64,000 nucleotides of DNA, taken from assembly GCF_000423945.1 (NCBI RefSeq), contig NZ_AUIY01000017.1:62001-126000 (forward strand), given 5' to 3'. Below, piece by piece: positions 34,502 to 44,301 of this stretch. The number at the start of each line of letters is the position of its first letter. Position 1 is the stretch's first letter. The stretch comes from Butyrivibrio sp. XPD2002. Lineage in GTDB: Bacteria > Bacillota > Clostridia > Lachnospirales > Lachnospiraceae. The notes beneath the pieces are model-generated. The model was not told the origin of the DNA. It searched no databases and worked only from the letters and a program-made list of their open reading frames with translations. Made by a program: the position numbers and the translations under genes.

Positions 34502-36871
34502 TTACAATATTCTTATATCCGTCAGTGCCACCTGATCTCCCGACAAAGCTACATAGACCTTGCCGTTACCACCGTTAATGGTGGTGATATTTTCAATTGA
34601 GATTCCAAGGTTCTCCGTGACTGTGGTTATGGTGTTGCCCTTTCTCTTAAAGAGGACTTCACACTCCATACCCTTTCTGCAGGTATCCTTCCAGACATTC
34701 CAGTTCTTGAACTGCTCTTTCTTTTTGATGGACACCTTATTATTGGCGAATTCCTTGATCTCGTCACTCTCACCATTTAGCTTTATCATGGCGTATTCAC
34801 GGTAGCCCTCGCCGTACACCTTTTTATCATCAGAATAAAACAGAACAATATACGGACAGTGCCATACAAGTGTCGCGGAAGGAAGGCTCACAGAGTGGAA
34901 CTTGAGCTTTAAGTGATCTTTTATTGCTATGCCCTCTGTTGAAGCTGACCTTGGCCTGTCAATCTGAATATTAGGTACATCGGAAACCATTCTGTCTGTG
35001 TAGTCCAGCTCATCCTCTATCCTCGGGATATCCTCTGCCCTTGTAATGTCTTCAGTATTTTCAATATTGATACCCGTTATGTAACAATTTTCACCGGTGA
35101 TTCCGATATATGCTGACTTGGTCTTATCGGGAAGTGCCACAATGACCTTTACGGTTCTTCCCCTGCTGTCCATTACGAGCATAAGGTGATCTTCAAAACG
35201 ACGGGCTGAAATAAAGTAGTTTTGCTCAGCGCTTTCAGTGGTAACTGCTTCACTCTCATGCTCTGTCACCTTAATGAGAATATTTCTGGCATTGGTAGTT
35301 ACACTGTGACCATCAAACCAAAGCTCACCATACTCAGTGTACTTAAAGGCTTCGATCTCCCTCTCCCTGTTGTATACATGCCTGTCAAAGGAATCAAACA
35401 ATATAATTGAAGGCTGGCTGAAGGCTCCTGCTGCCGTCTCACTCTCCATACACAAAAAGCTTATATTCGTAACTGTATTCTCTATCGCTATACCTGCTGA
35501 AATCTTATCCCTGTACGTTCCACACTGAAGCTCTGTCTCAATCTGAACTTCCTCTGTCAGTATCTTGTTATTAACATCTGCATCAAGCAGCTTGATCAGA
35601 ATATCAGTGTAATATGGATCAAACTGCTCACCATTTCCCTTTATAAGCTCTTCACGGATTATTGGCATAGGCAGTGCGTCCCTGTATTTTTTGGGTGAAG
35701 ACATGGCAACATACGCATCTGCCAAATAGATTATTCTTGCAACCTCCGGAATGGCATTCCCTTTTAACCCTTCAGGATATCCGCTTCCATCATATCTCTC
35801 ATAGCAGTAACGGGCATAAAGACTAAGGTATGGATATTCCGTTATGGCAGAAAGTATTTCTGCACTGAGAAGTGGCTTTTGCCTGATCAATTCTTTTTCG
35901 TAAGCATTCAGTTCATCCTTTTCCGTTATGCTGTCAGGTAAACCGATCATTCCTATGTCGTGAAGGATAGCTGTATAATATACTTCCTCCTGTTCCTCTG
36001 CGCTCTTTCCTGCTGCATTTGCAATTCTTCTCGCAACCTCCGCAACCTTAGCCGAGTGACCGTTTAAAAATTCATCCTTCTTCTCAACAGCCTTAACAAA
36101 AGCACCTGCGGTCTGCTCAAACAGACGCTTCATGCTCTTTTGTTCCTTTTGCAGGGTTTCCATCTCAAGGATATGTGATTTGACCACGGTCTCATTGATA
36201 TCAAGATATGAAAATACATATAGCGATACAGACACCATGACCATAGCCATGTTTACAATTGATATTCCGTAGGTAAAAATCTGGATAATACCCATTATGA
36301 TGGGCAGAAAAATATATAAGAACAGCGCAGTATTGATAAATATACTGAATTTCTTTCTATACTCAAAACAAACTGTATATTGAATTAGCGGACCGATAAC
36401 CGGTACCACATAGGCCATAAGAAACCATGGTCCCCTCTGATAGTGATTAGAAGCATCAAACGTATAAATAATTCCCGTAAAAGCTGAGATGACTGCCAAT
36501 AGCATTCCGCCTATTGATGCAATACCTGTAAACATAAGCCTCTTCGGGATTATCCTAAGTTTTCCATATTCATTAATAAGGTCGATAATGTAGATATTAA
36601 AATTAAAAACAATACCGGAGGTCAGAAAAAATACCATAAAGTTAGAAACTCTGACCATAACATATCCGGTGTGACTCATGTCTCCGACATAAATGTATGC
36701 CAGTCTGTCAAAAAAGAGCAAAAAAACCGCAACAAGCTCCATCCCGATAAGGATCCACTTTCTCCTCCTCGGAAGGAACTTTGTGATCAACAGCAAAAGC
36801 GCCATTGTCATGCAGGATGCACACAAAGCCAGCATGATATCCATTTGGTTTGTTTTTATAAACTCATACAT
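34502..36871 (-). CDS. 7TM protein with degenerate HD-GYP domain and large unknown C-terminal region
   Basis: Residues ~1-230 hold about seven membrane helices, then a short coiled region. Residues ~265-420 form an HD-GYP-type domain: NGHSAKVAEVARR, ILHDIGMIGLPDS, RYDGSGYPEGLKG. Two core positions differ from active enzymes: HDxGK is HDIGM, and the HHE before RxDGxGYP is CYE. It may therefore bind but not cleave c-di-GMP. Residues ~420-789 are beta-rich with repeated SAYIGITGENCYITGINIEN-like strands; I recognise no family. It is the last gene of the four-gene signalling operon, 42 bp after the double-receiver gene. Confidence 0.75.
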   Translation of the reverse strand: MYEFIKTNQMDIMLALCASCMTMALLLLITKFLPRRRKWILIGMELVAVFLLFFDRLAYIYVGDMSHTGYVMVRVSNFMVFFLTSGIVFNFNIYIIDLINEYGKLRIIPKRLMFTGIASIGGMLLAVISAFTGIIYTFDASNHYQRGPWFLMAYVVPVIGPLIQYTVCFEYRKKFSIFINTALFLYIFLPIIMGIIQIFTYGISIVNMAMVMVSVSLYVFSYLDINETVVKSHILEMETLQKEQKSMKRLFEQTAGAFVKAVEKKDEFLNGHSAKVAEVARRIANAAGKSAEEQEEVYYTAILHDIGMIGLPDSITEKDELNAYEKELIRQKPLLSAEILSAITEYPYLSLYARYCYERYDGSGYPEGLKGNAIPEVARIIYLADAYVAMSSPKKYRDALPMPIIREELIKGNGEQFDPYYTDILIKLLDADVNNKILTEEVQIETELQCGTYRDKISAGIAIENTVTNISFLCMESETAAGAFSQPSIILFDSFDRHVYNREREIEAFKYTEYGELWFDGHSVTTNARNILIKVTEHESEAVTTESAEQNYFISARRFEDHLMLVMDSRGRTVKVIVALPDKTKSAYIGITGENCYITGINIENTEDITRAEDIPRIEDELDYTDRMVSDVPNIQIDRPRSASTEGIAIKDHLKLKFHSVSLPSATLVWHCPYIVLFYSDDKKVYGEGYREYAMIKLNGESDEIKEFANNKVSIKKKEQFKNWNVWKDTCRKGMECEVLFKRKGNTITTVTENLGISIENITTINGGNGKVYVALSGDQVALTDIRIL

Positions 36872-36913
36872 CAGCTAACTACTCCTTTAGTCACGTCCTC
36901 CCAAATCCCTGTC

Positions 36914-37672
36914 CTACTGATGCAGGATGAAAAATTCCTGAAGCTTTTCAAGCAGCTCATCTCTTCCTATATTCTTAAGGAAATACCCTTCGGGTCTGAG
37001 TGCCACCACAGCCATTACGCTTTCCTTATCGCTCTTTCCCGTAAGGAACATAACCGGAATTGTTTTTGTTTCCTCGTCACTCCTTAGCATTTCAAGGACC
37101 TGTGGTCCACTTGTAATAGGCATTTCGTGATCTAAAAGGATCAGATCAACCTTGTTTTTTCCTAGCCACTTAATGGCCTGTAATCCGGAATTAGCCATGG
37201 ATACCTTATACTTTTCCTTTAACCATTCGCGGACCAGCGTCAGATACTGAGGATCGTCGTCCACCACAAGAATGCTCTTCCTGAACTCTCCCGTAGCCAT
37301 TTTCTTGAAATAATCAGTGACCGCTTTTACATACTCAGCATTATCAACAGGTCTCGAGAAGGTCTGATAGATAAGCTCTGCCGGCACCATCTTGCTGACA
37401 CGTTCTATATCCCTTTGCTCACCGATAAGGATCATCTGAAGACTCTTATCCCGCATTTCATCAATAAGAAAATGGACCGCATCCTCGCGAGGCATATCAT
37501 TTTCATCAATATAGAAGGTTATCAGCGAAACTCCCTCTATCCCCTTGCTAATGTCATTGACAGTCCAGTGGACAAATGATGTAGCACAGCCTGCTGCCTG
37601 AGCCTTTTGAATAAGTACCCTGACAATAAAGGATTCCTTTTCTCCAATTACTACCATGCTATTTCCAGCCAT
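36914..37672 (-). CDS. Double-receiver response regulator without DNA-binding domain
   Basis: 252 residues. The first ~125 have a receiver-like alternation (MVVIGEKES ... MILIGEQ ... TFSRPVDN) but lack the usual acidic pair and phospho-Asp, so this looks like a pseudo-receiver. The second half is a canonical receiver: ILVVDDDPQY, phospho-Asp in LILLDHEMP, Thr in FLTGKSD and Lys in FLKNI. No output domain follows, so it should act as a phosphate shuttle or protein-binding switch, perhaps between the hybrid kinase's Hpt domain and the HD-type protein encoded next. It lies 49 bp after the hybrid kinase gene. Confidence 0.85.
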   Translation of the reverse strand: MAGNSMVVIGEKESFIVRVLIQKAQAAGCATSFVHWTVNDISKGIEGVSLITFYIDENDMPREDAVHFLIDEMRDKSLQMILIGEQRDIERVSKMVPAELIYQTFSRPVDNAEYVKAVTDYFKKMATGEFRKSILVVDDDPQYLTLVREWLKEKYKVSMANSGLQAIKWLGKNKVDLILLDHEMPITSGPQVLEMLRSDEETKTIPVMFLTGKSDKESVMAVVALRPEGYFLKNIGRDELLEKLQEFFILHQ

Positions 37673-37721
37673 AATCTTCTCACCTCTAAAATGTAGTATT
37701 TACTGCTTCATGAACCAATGT

Positions 37722-40700
37722 TTATTTTGCTATCAGCTCTTCCATTCCATCCCAGTCAAAATTTCTGAGCATTTTTTCAAGCTCTGCCACCTTAGTCGCA
37801 TCCTCCTCCGGAAGTGCAAAGGTCTTGAGCTGTCCTATGATCATTTCCACAGCGTCATAGTCCATCTGTGGAACAACGTCCTTAAGTGCATCGTAGGCAT
37901 CCTGCAGCTCTGCAGCTGATATAGCCTCTTTGTCTTCGCTCTCCTGCGATTCTGAAACAAGTCTTCCAAGCTTATCCTTGAATGATAAATAATCCGCCAT
38001 GAACCTGTCATGATTAGCCTGAATAAAGCCAGTATCCTCATGATTGCCGGCATCCTCAAGGTCTGCAGCAAGCTTTCCAAGGTCTGTTGCACCGATGATC
38101 CTGGCAGAGCTCTTAAGTGCGTGAACCTTTATAGTATAAAGCCTTATGTTATTACTATCATAAGCATCCTGAATAACCCTGGCATTGCCATCTATAGTAT
38201 CCAGGAAAAGCTGCAATGAGAATATGTAGCTGCTGATTCCTCCGGAGTTTTTGATACCCTCATCAACGGATATCTCAGGAATATCCTTAATCCATGAAAG
38301 CTCCTCGGGAATTTCCTTGAGATCCTCAATGGCTTCAGATTCATCAGCCTTTTCCATCATCTCTTCAGGAATATGCTTCATGATGGTTTTCTCAAGCGCT
38401 TCGCAGTCAACAGGCTTGGTCAGATATCCGTTAAAGCCCTTTTCAATATAGAAGTCTGCACTGTTTGAAGCGTTGGCTGTAAGAGCATAAACAGGGAGAT
38501 CCGGCCTCATCAAACGAATCCTCGCAAGGGTCTCTATTCCATCCATTTCAGGCATCATGTGATCAAGGAAAACAACATTATAGTTGTTCTCTGCAATTTT
38601 CTCCAGACACTCAGCTCCACTTGATGCTGTGGTTACAAATACCTTGGTCGCCTTCAAAAGTCCCTTAATGACATTCAGATTCATAGGACTATCATCCACC
38701 ACCAGAACATCTGCATCAGGAGCAACGAACTTAGGAACATAAGGTCCCGCAGCCACAACCTCCTCATGCTCTACAAATATTCCAAGCGGAGTTGGATCTA
38801 TAATCTTCTGATGAACTACGAAGGTAAACTCAGAGCCCTCTCCATAGACACTCTTACAGGTTAATGATCCACCCATAAGCTCTGCAAATCTTCTTGAGAT
38901 ATCAAGTCCAAGACCGGTTCCCTGAATTCCGCTGTTTTTCTCCTCATCAAGTCTCTCATAAGCTGTAAAGAGCCTCTCCATGTCCTCTTCTTTAATGCCA
39001 ATTCCGGTGTCCTTTACAACGAAATTGATCTCGCAGTCATTATCCTCTCTGGTCACCATCGTCACATTAAGAATAAATCCGCCATAGTTGGTATACTTAA
39101 CAGCGTTGGTGAGGAGGTTAAGTACTATCTGCTTTATCTTACCATCATCTCCGTAGAGGCGCTTTGGCAGCATTTCATCCACTACAACGTCAAAGGTCAG
39201 TTCCTTCTGTGTACTTCTAATGCGGATCATGCTCACTATTGCACGGAGCATATCCTGAACATCATATTCCTCCTGAACCAGGTGCATCTTACCTGATTCA
39301 ATCTTGGACATATCAAGGAGGTCACTTATGAGACCAAGTAGTGACTCCGCAGCATTTTTAATATCGAAGGAATAGTTCATCATTGACATGAAATATCCCT
39401 TGGGAACTCCGGTGGCATCCTCTCTCATGACCATCTCATTCATACCCATAATGGTATTGATAGGAGTTCTGATCTCATGTGAAATATTGGCAAGGAATCT
39501 GGTCTTTGCAGAGTTTGCTCTCTCCGCTTCATCTCTTGCCTTCTTTATTTCAACGTACTGCCTGTTAACTACGGTGGCCTTCATTACCTTATAAACTATG
39601 AAGCCAACCAGCGCAGACAGCAGTATTGCAAAAAGCATTCTGAATATGAAAAGCTCGGTAAATTTCGGCTTTTTTATAATATCAAAGGCTTCATCCAGAA
39701 TTATCTCCTCTTCATTGTGGCCCATAACCTGAATATGAAGCTTGTAGTTACCATAAGGAAGGTCCGTATATTCAAGAGGGAACATCTCACTTCTGGGCTT
39801 GGTTATTCCATCATCCTGTCTTCCCTCCAGGTATAGCCTGACCATGGGATTGACCATGGTGTAGTCCATAATTGATGCCTGAATTCTTATTCTCTCCCCT
39901 GAAGGAGGGATTACATATTTGCCCTCAGCATCGGGTAATATCTTTGTGTCACCACAGTATACTGAGTTGACTGCTACCTTTATATCTATACTCTCTTCCA
40001 GGAAGTCATTGGTATTTACCTTAATAACACCATACCTTCCGGACATATACAGATTGCCATTTTCATCCTGAGCACTTCGTGAATTGGAGGTAATGGAATA
40101 GGGAAGTCCATTCTCTATCGTGTAGAGTCTGTAATCAGAAACCGAATCACGAAGCATATCATCTGCCTTGATCTTATAGATACCGCAGGCAGAAAGCACC
40201 CAGGCATATCCGTTATCATCAAAGTAGATGTCGTAGTTGTTGTTATACGGGAAGGTAGAAATCTCATGTATAACACCATCCTTCATATATTGAATGGAGT
40301 TAGAGGTTACAAGCCAGTATAAGCCTCTCTTTTTATCCTCCTTGATCTTCATGATGACATCGCTGGTAAGTCCGTCATCTCTGCCAATTCTGTCAATTTT
40401 ATCGCCGTCTATAACGTATATACCGTCGCCGTCCGTACCAACATATATTTTTCCGTCTGCATCCTTGATCACTGAAAGGAAAATCGTATTTTTTATTCCG
40501 TCCTCGGAGCAGACACATTTTACTATTTTTCCATTCTGAATGACCGCAAGACCACCGTTGGTGGCAACTAAAATGCTGCCATCTGCTGCCTCATAGGTAG
40601 CTCTGACCTCATTATGCGGAAGTCCGTTATATGATGTATAAGCAGTAATTTCTCCTGCACTGTTTACACAGACAAGTCCTTTTCCGCCGGTATATGTGGA

Positions 40701-41945
40701 TACCCAGAGATTATTATTACTGTCCTCCATGAGGCATCTTATCCTGGTATCCTTAAAGTAATTCGTAACCTTGTTGGTAATAGCCTCGTTATTTTTATCG
40801 ATAATAAAGAGTCCCCAATCGGTTCCGACATAAAGCTTATCCTTATGAAGGCAGGTCGCATTTGTAACCAGCTTCCTAATGTCTGCAAGCTCGAACAGAT
40901 CCTCAAAATTATTGGTAACAACCTTCATTATTCCCTGCGTGGATGAGGCAGCCCAAAGATTACCCTGATAGTCAGAGGTTGTCATCTCTATGGAGCTGTT
41001 CATAGGGAGATTTTTAGCCTCATGAAAATGCTTCTGATTATCCAGATATCCTATTGCCTCCGTGGTAGATATCCACACGCGGTCACAGTCATAGCTGATC
41101 CAGTGGATGTTTTCCAGCGGCAAAATGGATATTCTTTTCATGTTTATGTATCTTGCTCCAAACTGACCGTAGTACATATCGGAGCCTGAAGTCGTGATAT
41201 ATACCATTCCGGGATTATTGGGATCAGCCAGAATACATGTGATTTTTTCCATGCCAAGCTCTTCATAGTCATAGAACTCTGTAACCTCACAGTTATCAAT
41301 GGCAAAGATTACGCCATTCTTGGTCTGTCCGTAAATCCTTCCGTTAGTATCAGCTTCAAGCTTTAATATTCTCTCCTCGTTTATCCTCGCATCATCAAGG
41401 ACTCGGAGCGCACCATCAGGTGATATATACGCAATACCTGATGTAGTACCGATAAATACGTTTCCATTATTATCCTCAGCAAACGTCCTTATCGAGGATG
41501 AGGGAAGACCTTCCTTGTAGGTGTAATGAATACGTTCTTCGCCGTCAATCACTACAACACCGTTATCATTTGTTCCTACAAATATTCTTCGTCTGGAATC
41601 CTCAAAGATTCCTCGTCCGCTGGTAAGTCCGTCTGCGGTATCCAGCTTTTCAAAGGTTGAACCGTCATAGCGTAGTATTCCGCTGTAGCCACCAACCCAG
41701 ATGGAGCCGTCACTGGCACCTAAGATACAATTGGCATCAGACGTAATAAGGCCATTCTCTGCATCATAAATCTGCGCAGAATACCCCACCTTATCAGTCT
41801 GCTTAGAGACCGCATAGCCCCCTCCTGTCTTCAACGCGCTCTCATCCTCAGCCATAACCTTAGTTCCGCCAAAAACGAGCGCAGTGACAGAAAGAGTCGC
41901 CAAATATATTCTTAATAGATTAGTCCTGTTAAACCTGCCAGTCAC
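37722..41945 (-). CDS. Hybrid sensor kinase with external beta-propeller, receiver and Hpt
   Basis: About 1407 residues from the GTG at 41945, which has GGAGG 6 nt upstream (a TTG two codons earlier is too close). Signal peptide, then ~12-14 Reg_prop repeats (DGLTSGRGIFEDSRRRIFVGT type) forming two propellers to ~residue 690; a Y_Y_Y domain (~690-755); one membrane helix (~765-785); HisKA with FLANISHEIRTPIN; HATPase with GTGLGLDISRRFAELMGG; receiver (~1080-1195, phospho-Asp ~1130 in VVFLDHMMP); and Hpt with HALKSSAR (His ~1277). This is the layout of Bacteroides hybrid sensors minus their AraC output domain. The likely ligand is a polysaccharide fragment, by family analogy only. Confidence 0.92.
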   Translation of the reverse strand: MTGRFNRTNLLRIYLATLSVTALVFGGTKVMAEDESALKTGGGYAVSKQTDKVGYSAQIYDAENGLITSDANCILGASDGSIWVGGYSGILRYDGSTFEKLDTADGLTSGRGIFEDSRRRIFVGTNDNGVVVIDGEERIHYTYKEGLPSSSIRTFAEDNNGNVFIGTTSGIAYISPDGALRVLDDARINEERILKLEADTNGRIYGQTKNGVIFAIDNCEVTEFYDYEELGMEKITCILADPNNPGMVYITTSGSDMYYGQFGARYINMKRISILPLENIHWISYDCDRVWISTTEAIGYLDNQKHFHEAKNLPMNSSIEMTTSDYQGNLWAASSTQGIMKVVTNNFEDLFELADIRKLVTNATCLHKDKLYVGTDWGLFIIDKNNEAITNKVTNYFKDTRIRCLMEDSNNNLWVSTYTGGKGLVCVNSAGEITAYTSYNGLPHNEVRATYEAADGSILVATNGGLAVIQNGKIVKCVCSEDGIKNTIFLSVIKDADGKIYVGTDGDGIYVIDGDKIDRIGRDDGLTSDVIMKIKEDKKRGLYWLVTSNSIQYMKDGVIHEISTFPYNNNYDIYFDDNGYAWVLSACGIYKIKADDMLRDSVSDYRLYTIENGLPYSITSNSRSAQDENGNLYMSGRYGVIKVNTNDFLEESIDIKVAVNSVYCGDTKILPDAEGKYVIPPSGERIRIQASIMDYTMVNPMVRLYLEGRQDDGITKPRSEMFPLEYTDLPYGNYKLHIQVMGHNEEEIILDEAFDIIKKPKFTELFIFRMLFAILLSALVGFIVYKVMKATVVNRQYVEIKKARDEAERANSAKTRFLANISHEIRTPINTIMGMNEMVMREDATGVPKGYFMSMMNYSFDIKNAAESLLGLISDLLDMSKIESGKMHLVQEEYDVQDMLRAIVSMIRIRSTQKELTFDVVVDEMLPKRLYGDDGKIKQIVLNLLTNAVKYTNYGGFILNVTMVTREDNDCEINFVVKDTGIGIKEEDMERLFTAYERLDEEKNSGIQGTGLGLDISRRFAELMGGSLTCKSVYGEGSEFTFVVHQKIIDPTPLGIFVEHEEVVAAGPYVPKFVAPDADVLVVDDSPMNLNVIKGLLKATKVFVTTASSGAECLEKIAENNYNVVFLDHMMPEMDGIETLARIRLMRPDLPVYALTANASNSADFYIEKGFNGYLTKPVDCEALEKTIMKHIPEEMMEKADESEAIEDLKEIPEELSWIKDIPEISVDEGIKNSGGISSYIFSLQLFLDTIDGNARVIQDAYDSNNIRLYTIKVHALKSSARIIGATDLGKLAADLEDAGNHEDTGFIQANHDRFMADYLSFKDKLGRLVSESQESEDKEAISAAELQDAYDALKDVVPQMDYDAVEMIIGQLKTFALPEEDATKVAELEKMLRNFDWDGMEELIAK

Positions 41946-41995
41946 TGACAACCTCCATAGGTCATATCACCCACATAAAAAGGAGTGCGTGTAAT

Positions 41996-44122
41996 TTACT
42001 GATTATACTTATTAAGAATTACCTTTATCTCAGGAAGTGAATCCATGAAAACTTCTACACATTTCGCATCAAACTGAGATCCTGCACCCTCCTGCAGGAT
42101 CTCAAGTGCCTTTTCAAGCGTAAACGGTGGCTTATACACTCTTCTGGAGGTAAGCGCATCAAACACATCCGCAACCGCCATGATTCTTGCGGAAAGCGGA
42201 ATAACCTCACCGTGAAGCCCTTCGGGATAGCCCTTTCCATCCCATCTCTCATGGTGGTAAGCAGCCATATTTCTGGCTTCCTTTAAGTAGCTACCACCCT
42301 TAACCGTATTAATAGCCTTCTCTATTATCTCTTTACCTGCTGTGGTATGAGTTTTCATAATCTCGAATTCCTCTTCCGTAAGCTTACCGGGCTTATTGAG
42401 GATTTTATCGGATATGTTGATTTTTCCTACATCGTGAAGAGGTGCAGATCTCACAATATCAGAGATAAATTTGGGATTGATCTTTTCAGGGTAATAGCCC
42501 TTATCCCTAAGTCCCTCCACAATTATCTTTACGTATGCTGAGGTCTTCTGAACGTGAGCTCCCGTGTCAGAGTCCCTGCTCTCGACCATGTCCGCCATGG
42601 TAAGAATAAGTCCGTCCTGCATCTTCATGGTAGAATCGGTCAGACGTCTGATATTCCTCATCTGCTCTGCCTGGTTAAGGGTCATATCGCAAAGAGTCTG
42701 ATAAAGCTTTTCAACCTCATCACCGGTGTGAATTCCAAGCTCCCTGATCTTGCGGACGTTTTCATCAAGAGCCCTCTGCTCATCACCGCTATCAGCGAAG
42801 GAATCCATAACGGACGACATGGATCTTATGGGATATGATACATAAATATTTGTCATCCACAGCTCATGTGCCACAAGCAGTATGAAAAGTCCCGCCAATA
42901 TAAGCAGCACCCTTATAATAAAATTTCTCATATAATCAGCATCATAGCCAAGAGAAACCTGACAGCCAACATAGCAGGCAGTCTTTCCGGAGCTGTTCTT
43001 CACAGGATAAAAAATGGTCTCGCTCCACTCTCTTATACCGTCTGAAACCAGTGGTTCAATCGCTTCACCGTTGAGAAGCGCAGGAACATAGGGAAGTATA
43101 TCCTTTTCGTAGCTTACAACATCTCCGGGCTCATGGCCGCTCTGCTCTTCTGTATCAACATCGAATACAACCTGGCAGCCATTTTCTCTCATCACAACAG
43201 CATACAGGAAGTTAATTCCTGCCGCATTTTCCTTTATCTTTGTAAGCATATCCTTAGTTTCTTTATATCCTGAGGCTGCCTCTCCTTCCTTTACAAATTC
43301 CTCCACTCTGTCCGCATCAATTACTTCAGCCGCAAATCTGGCAACATTATATGCATTTTCAGATCTGCTCTGTTTACCATCCTCAAAGTACAGATTGAGT
43401 CCGATCCAGGTCATGGCAACCACTATTGCAATAGAGGTCACAACAAGTGAGAGGGTCTCTCTGGTTCGAATGGAATACTTAATACCACTTTTATTTTTGT
43501 CAGCATTCTTCAGATGCATTATGGAACTCAAGCTCTGTTTAAGAGTGCTTTCCCTTAGCAGCGTTGAAACCTTTACAGGCATTATTCGAAGAACACCCAA
43601 AACTATGGCAACAGAGAATCCCTTATCAATAATATTCAGGAGAATATTAAGCATCGTCACTGCAAGGATGAAGGGAACACCAAAATTGTCTGAGAAATAT
43701 TCAGCATTTCTGCTGGTCACAGTAGAATGTATCTCGCCAAGAAGATACTGTATAACCGTGCTTAAAAGTCCTGTTACCATAGCCAGTAAAAGGATTAGTT
43801 TTGCTATATCCTTCTGTTTTTTTAATGAATGTCTTTTCATAAAACTGGAGGTGTGAACGGCAATGAGCGCATTTACAGCAGAATAATAGATGGCATGTCC
43901 ATTAAAGACCATGCAAAGAGTATTGGAAATAACGGCAGTCATTATTCCAAAGAAGGGTCCCACCGCTATTGTGACAAAAATAGTTCCCAGTGTGTCCATA
44001 TAAAGAGGCACATCAAATTTATTCATAATAAAGTACAAAAGTACATTTATTATGACTCCGATGCATACGAATGAAGCAAGAAATATTCTGTTCCTGCCCT
44101 GACTATATACCTGTGATTGCAT
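41996..44122 (-). CDS. Membrane receptor with Cache-like domain and active-type HD-GYP phosphodiesterase
   Basis: Residues ~1-170 hold about five membrane segments like the substrate-binding subunits of ECF transporters. Another helix follows at ~225-247, then an extracytoplasmic Cache-like region (~250-395), a helix (~400-420) and a HAMP-like linker. The HD-GYP domain (~520-700) has every expected motif: HDVGKINISDKILNKPG, AAYHHERWDGKGYPEGLHG and the metal-binding HDVGK, so it should hydrolyse c-di-GMP. It is the first gene of the four-gene signalling operon, 44 bp ahead of the hybrid kinase. Ribosome binding site weak. Confidence 0.9.
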   Translation of the reverse strand: MQSQVYSQGRNRIFLASFVCIGVIINVLLYFIMNKFDVPLYMDTLGTIFVTIAVGPFFGIMTAVISNTLCMVFNGHAIYYSAVNALIAVHTSSFMKRHSLKKQKDIAKLILLLAMVTGLLSTVIQYLLGEIHSTVTSRNAEYFSDNFGVPFILAVTMLNILLNIIDKGFSVAIVLGVLRIMPVKVSTLLRESTLKQSLSSIMHLKNADKNKSGIKYSIRTRETLSLVVTSIAIVVAMTWIGLNLYFEDGKQSRSENAYNVARFAAEVIDADRVEEFVKEGEAASGYKETKDMLTKIKENAAGINFLYAVVMRENGCQVVFDVDTEEQSGHEPGDVVSYEKDILPYVPALLNGEAIEPLVSDGIREWSETIFYPVKNSSGKTACYVGCQVSLGYDADYMRNFIIRVLLILAGLFILLVAHELWMTNIYVSYPIRSMSSVMDSFADSGDEQRALDENVRKIRELGIHTGDEVEKLYQTLCDMTLNQAEQMRNIRRLTDSTMKMQDGLILTMADMVESRDSDTGAHVQKTSAYVKIIVEGLRDKGYYPEKINPKFISDIVRSAPLHDVGKINISDKILNKPGKLTEEEFEIMKTHTTAGKEIIEKAINTVKGGSYLKEARNMAAYHHERWDGKGYPEGLHGEVIPLSARIMAVADVFDALTSRRVYKPPFTLEKALEILQEGAGSQFDAKCVEVFMDSLPEIKVILNKYNQ

Positions 44123-44251
44123 ATAAAAAACCCTAAAGGCAAAATACCGCTATTTTTATCCATAATGTTACTATTAAATCATACAATATTTGGAATACAA
44201 ATTTAATAAAAAACCAATAAAATGTTTTTGAAATTTATAGCCCTGAAAAAA

Positions 44252-44284
44252 GACAGCCACTGCCGTTTTGATGCAATGACTGTC
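44252..44284 (-). terminator. Terminator of the aldo-keto reductase gene
   Basis: Twelve-bp stem GACAGTCATTGC/GCAGTGGCTGTC (two G-U pairs on the minus strand), followed by TTTTTT, 18 bp past the stop. Confidence 0.85.
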
Positions 44285-44301
44285 TGTATTTTTACTGTTA
44301 T

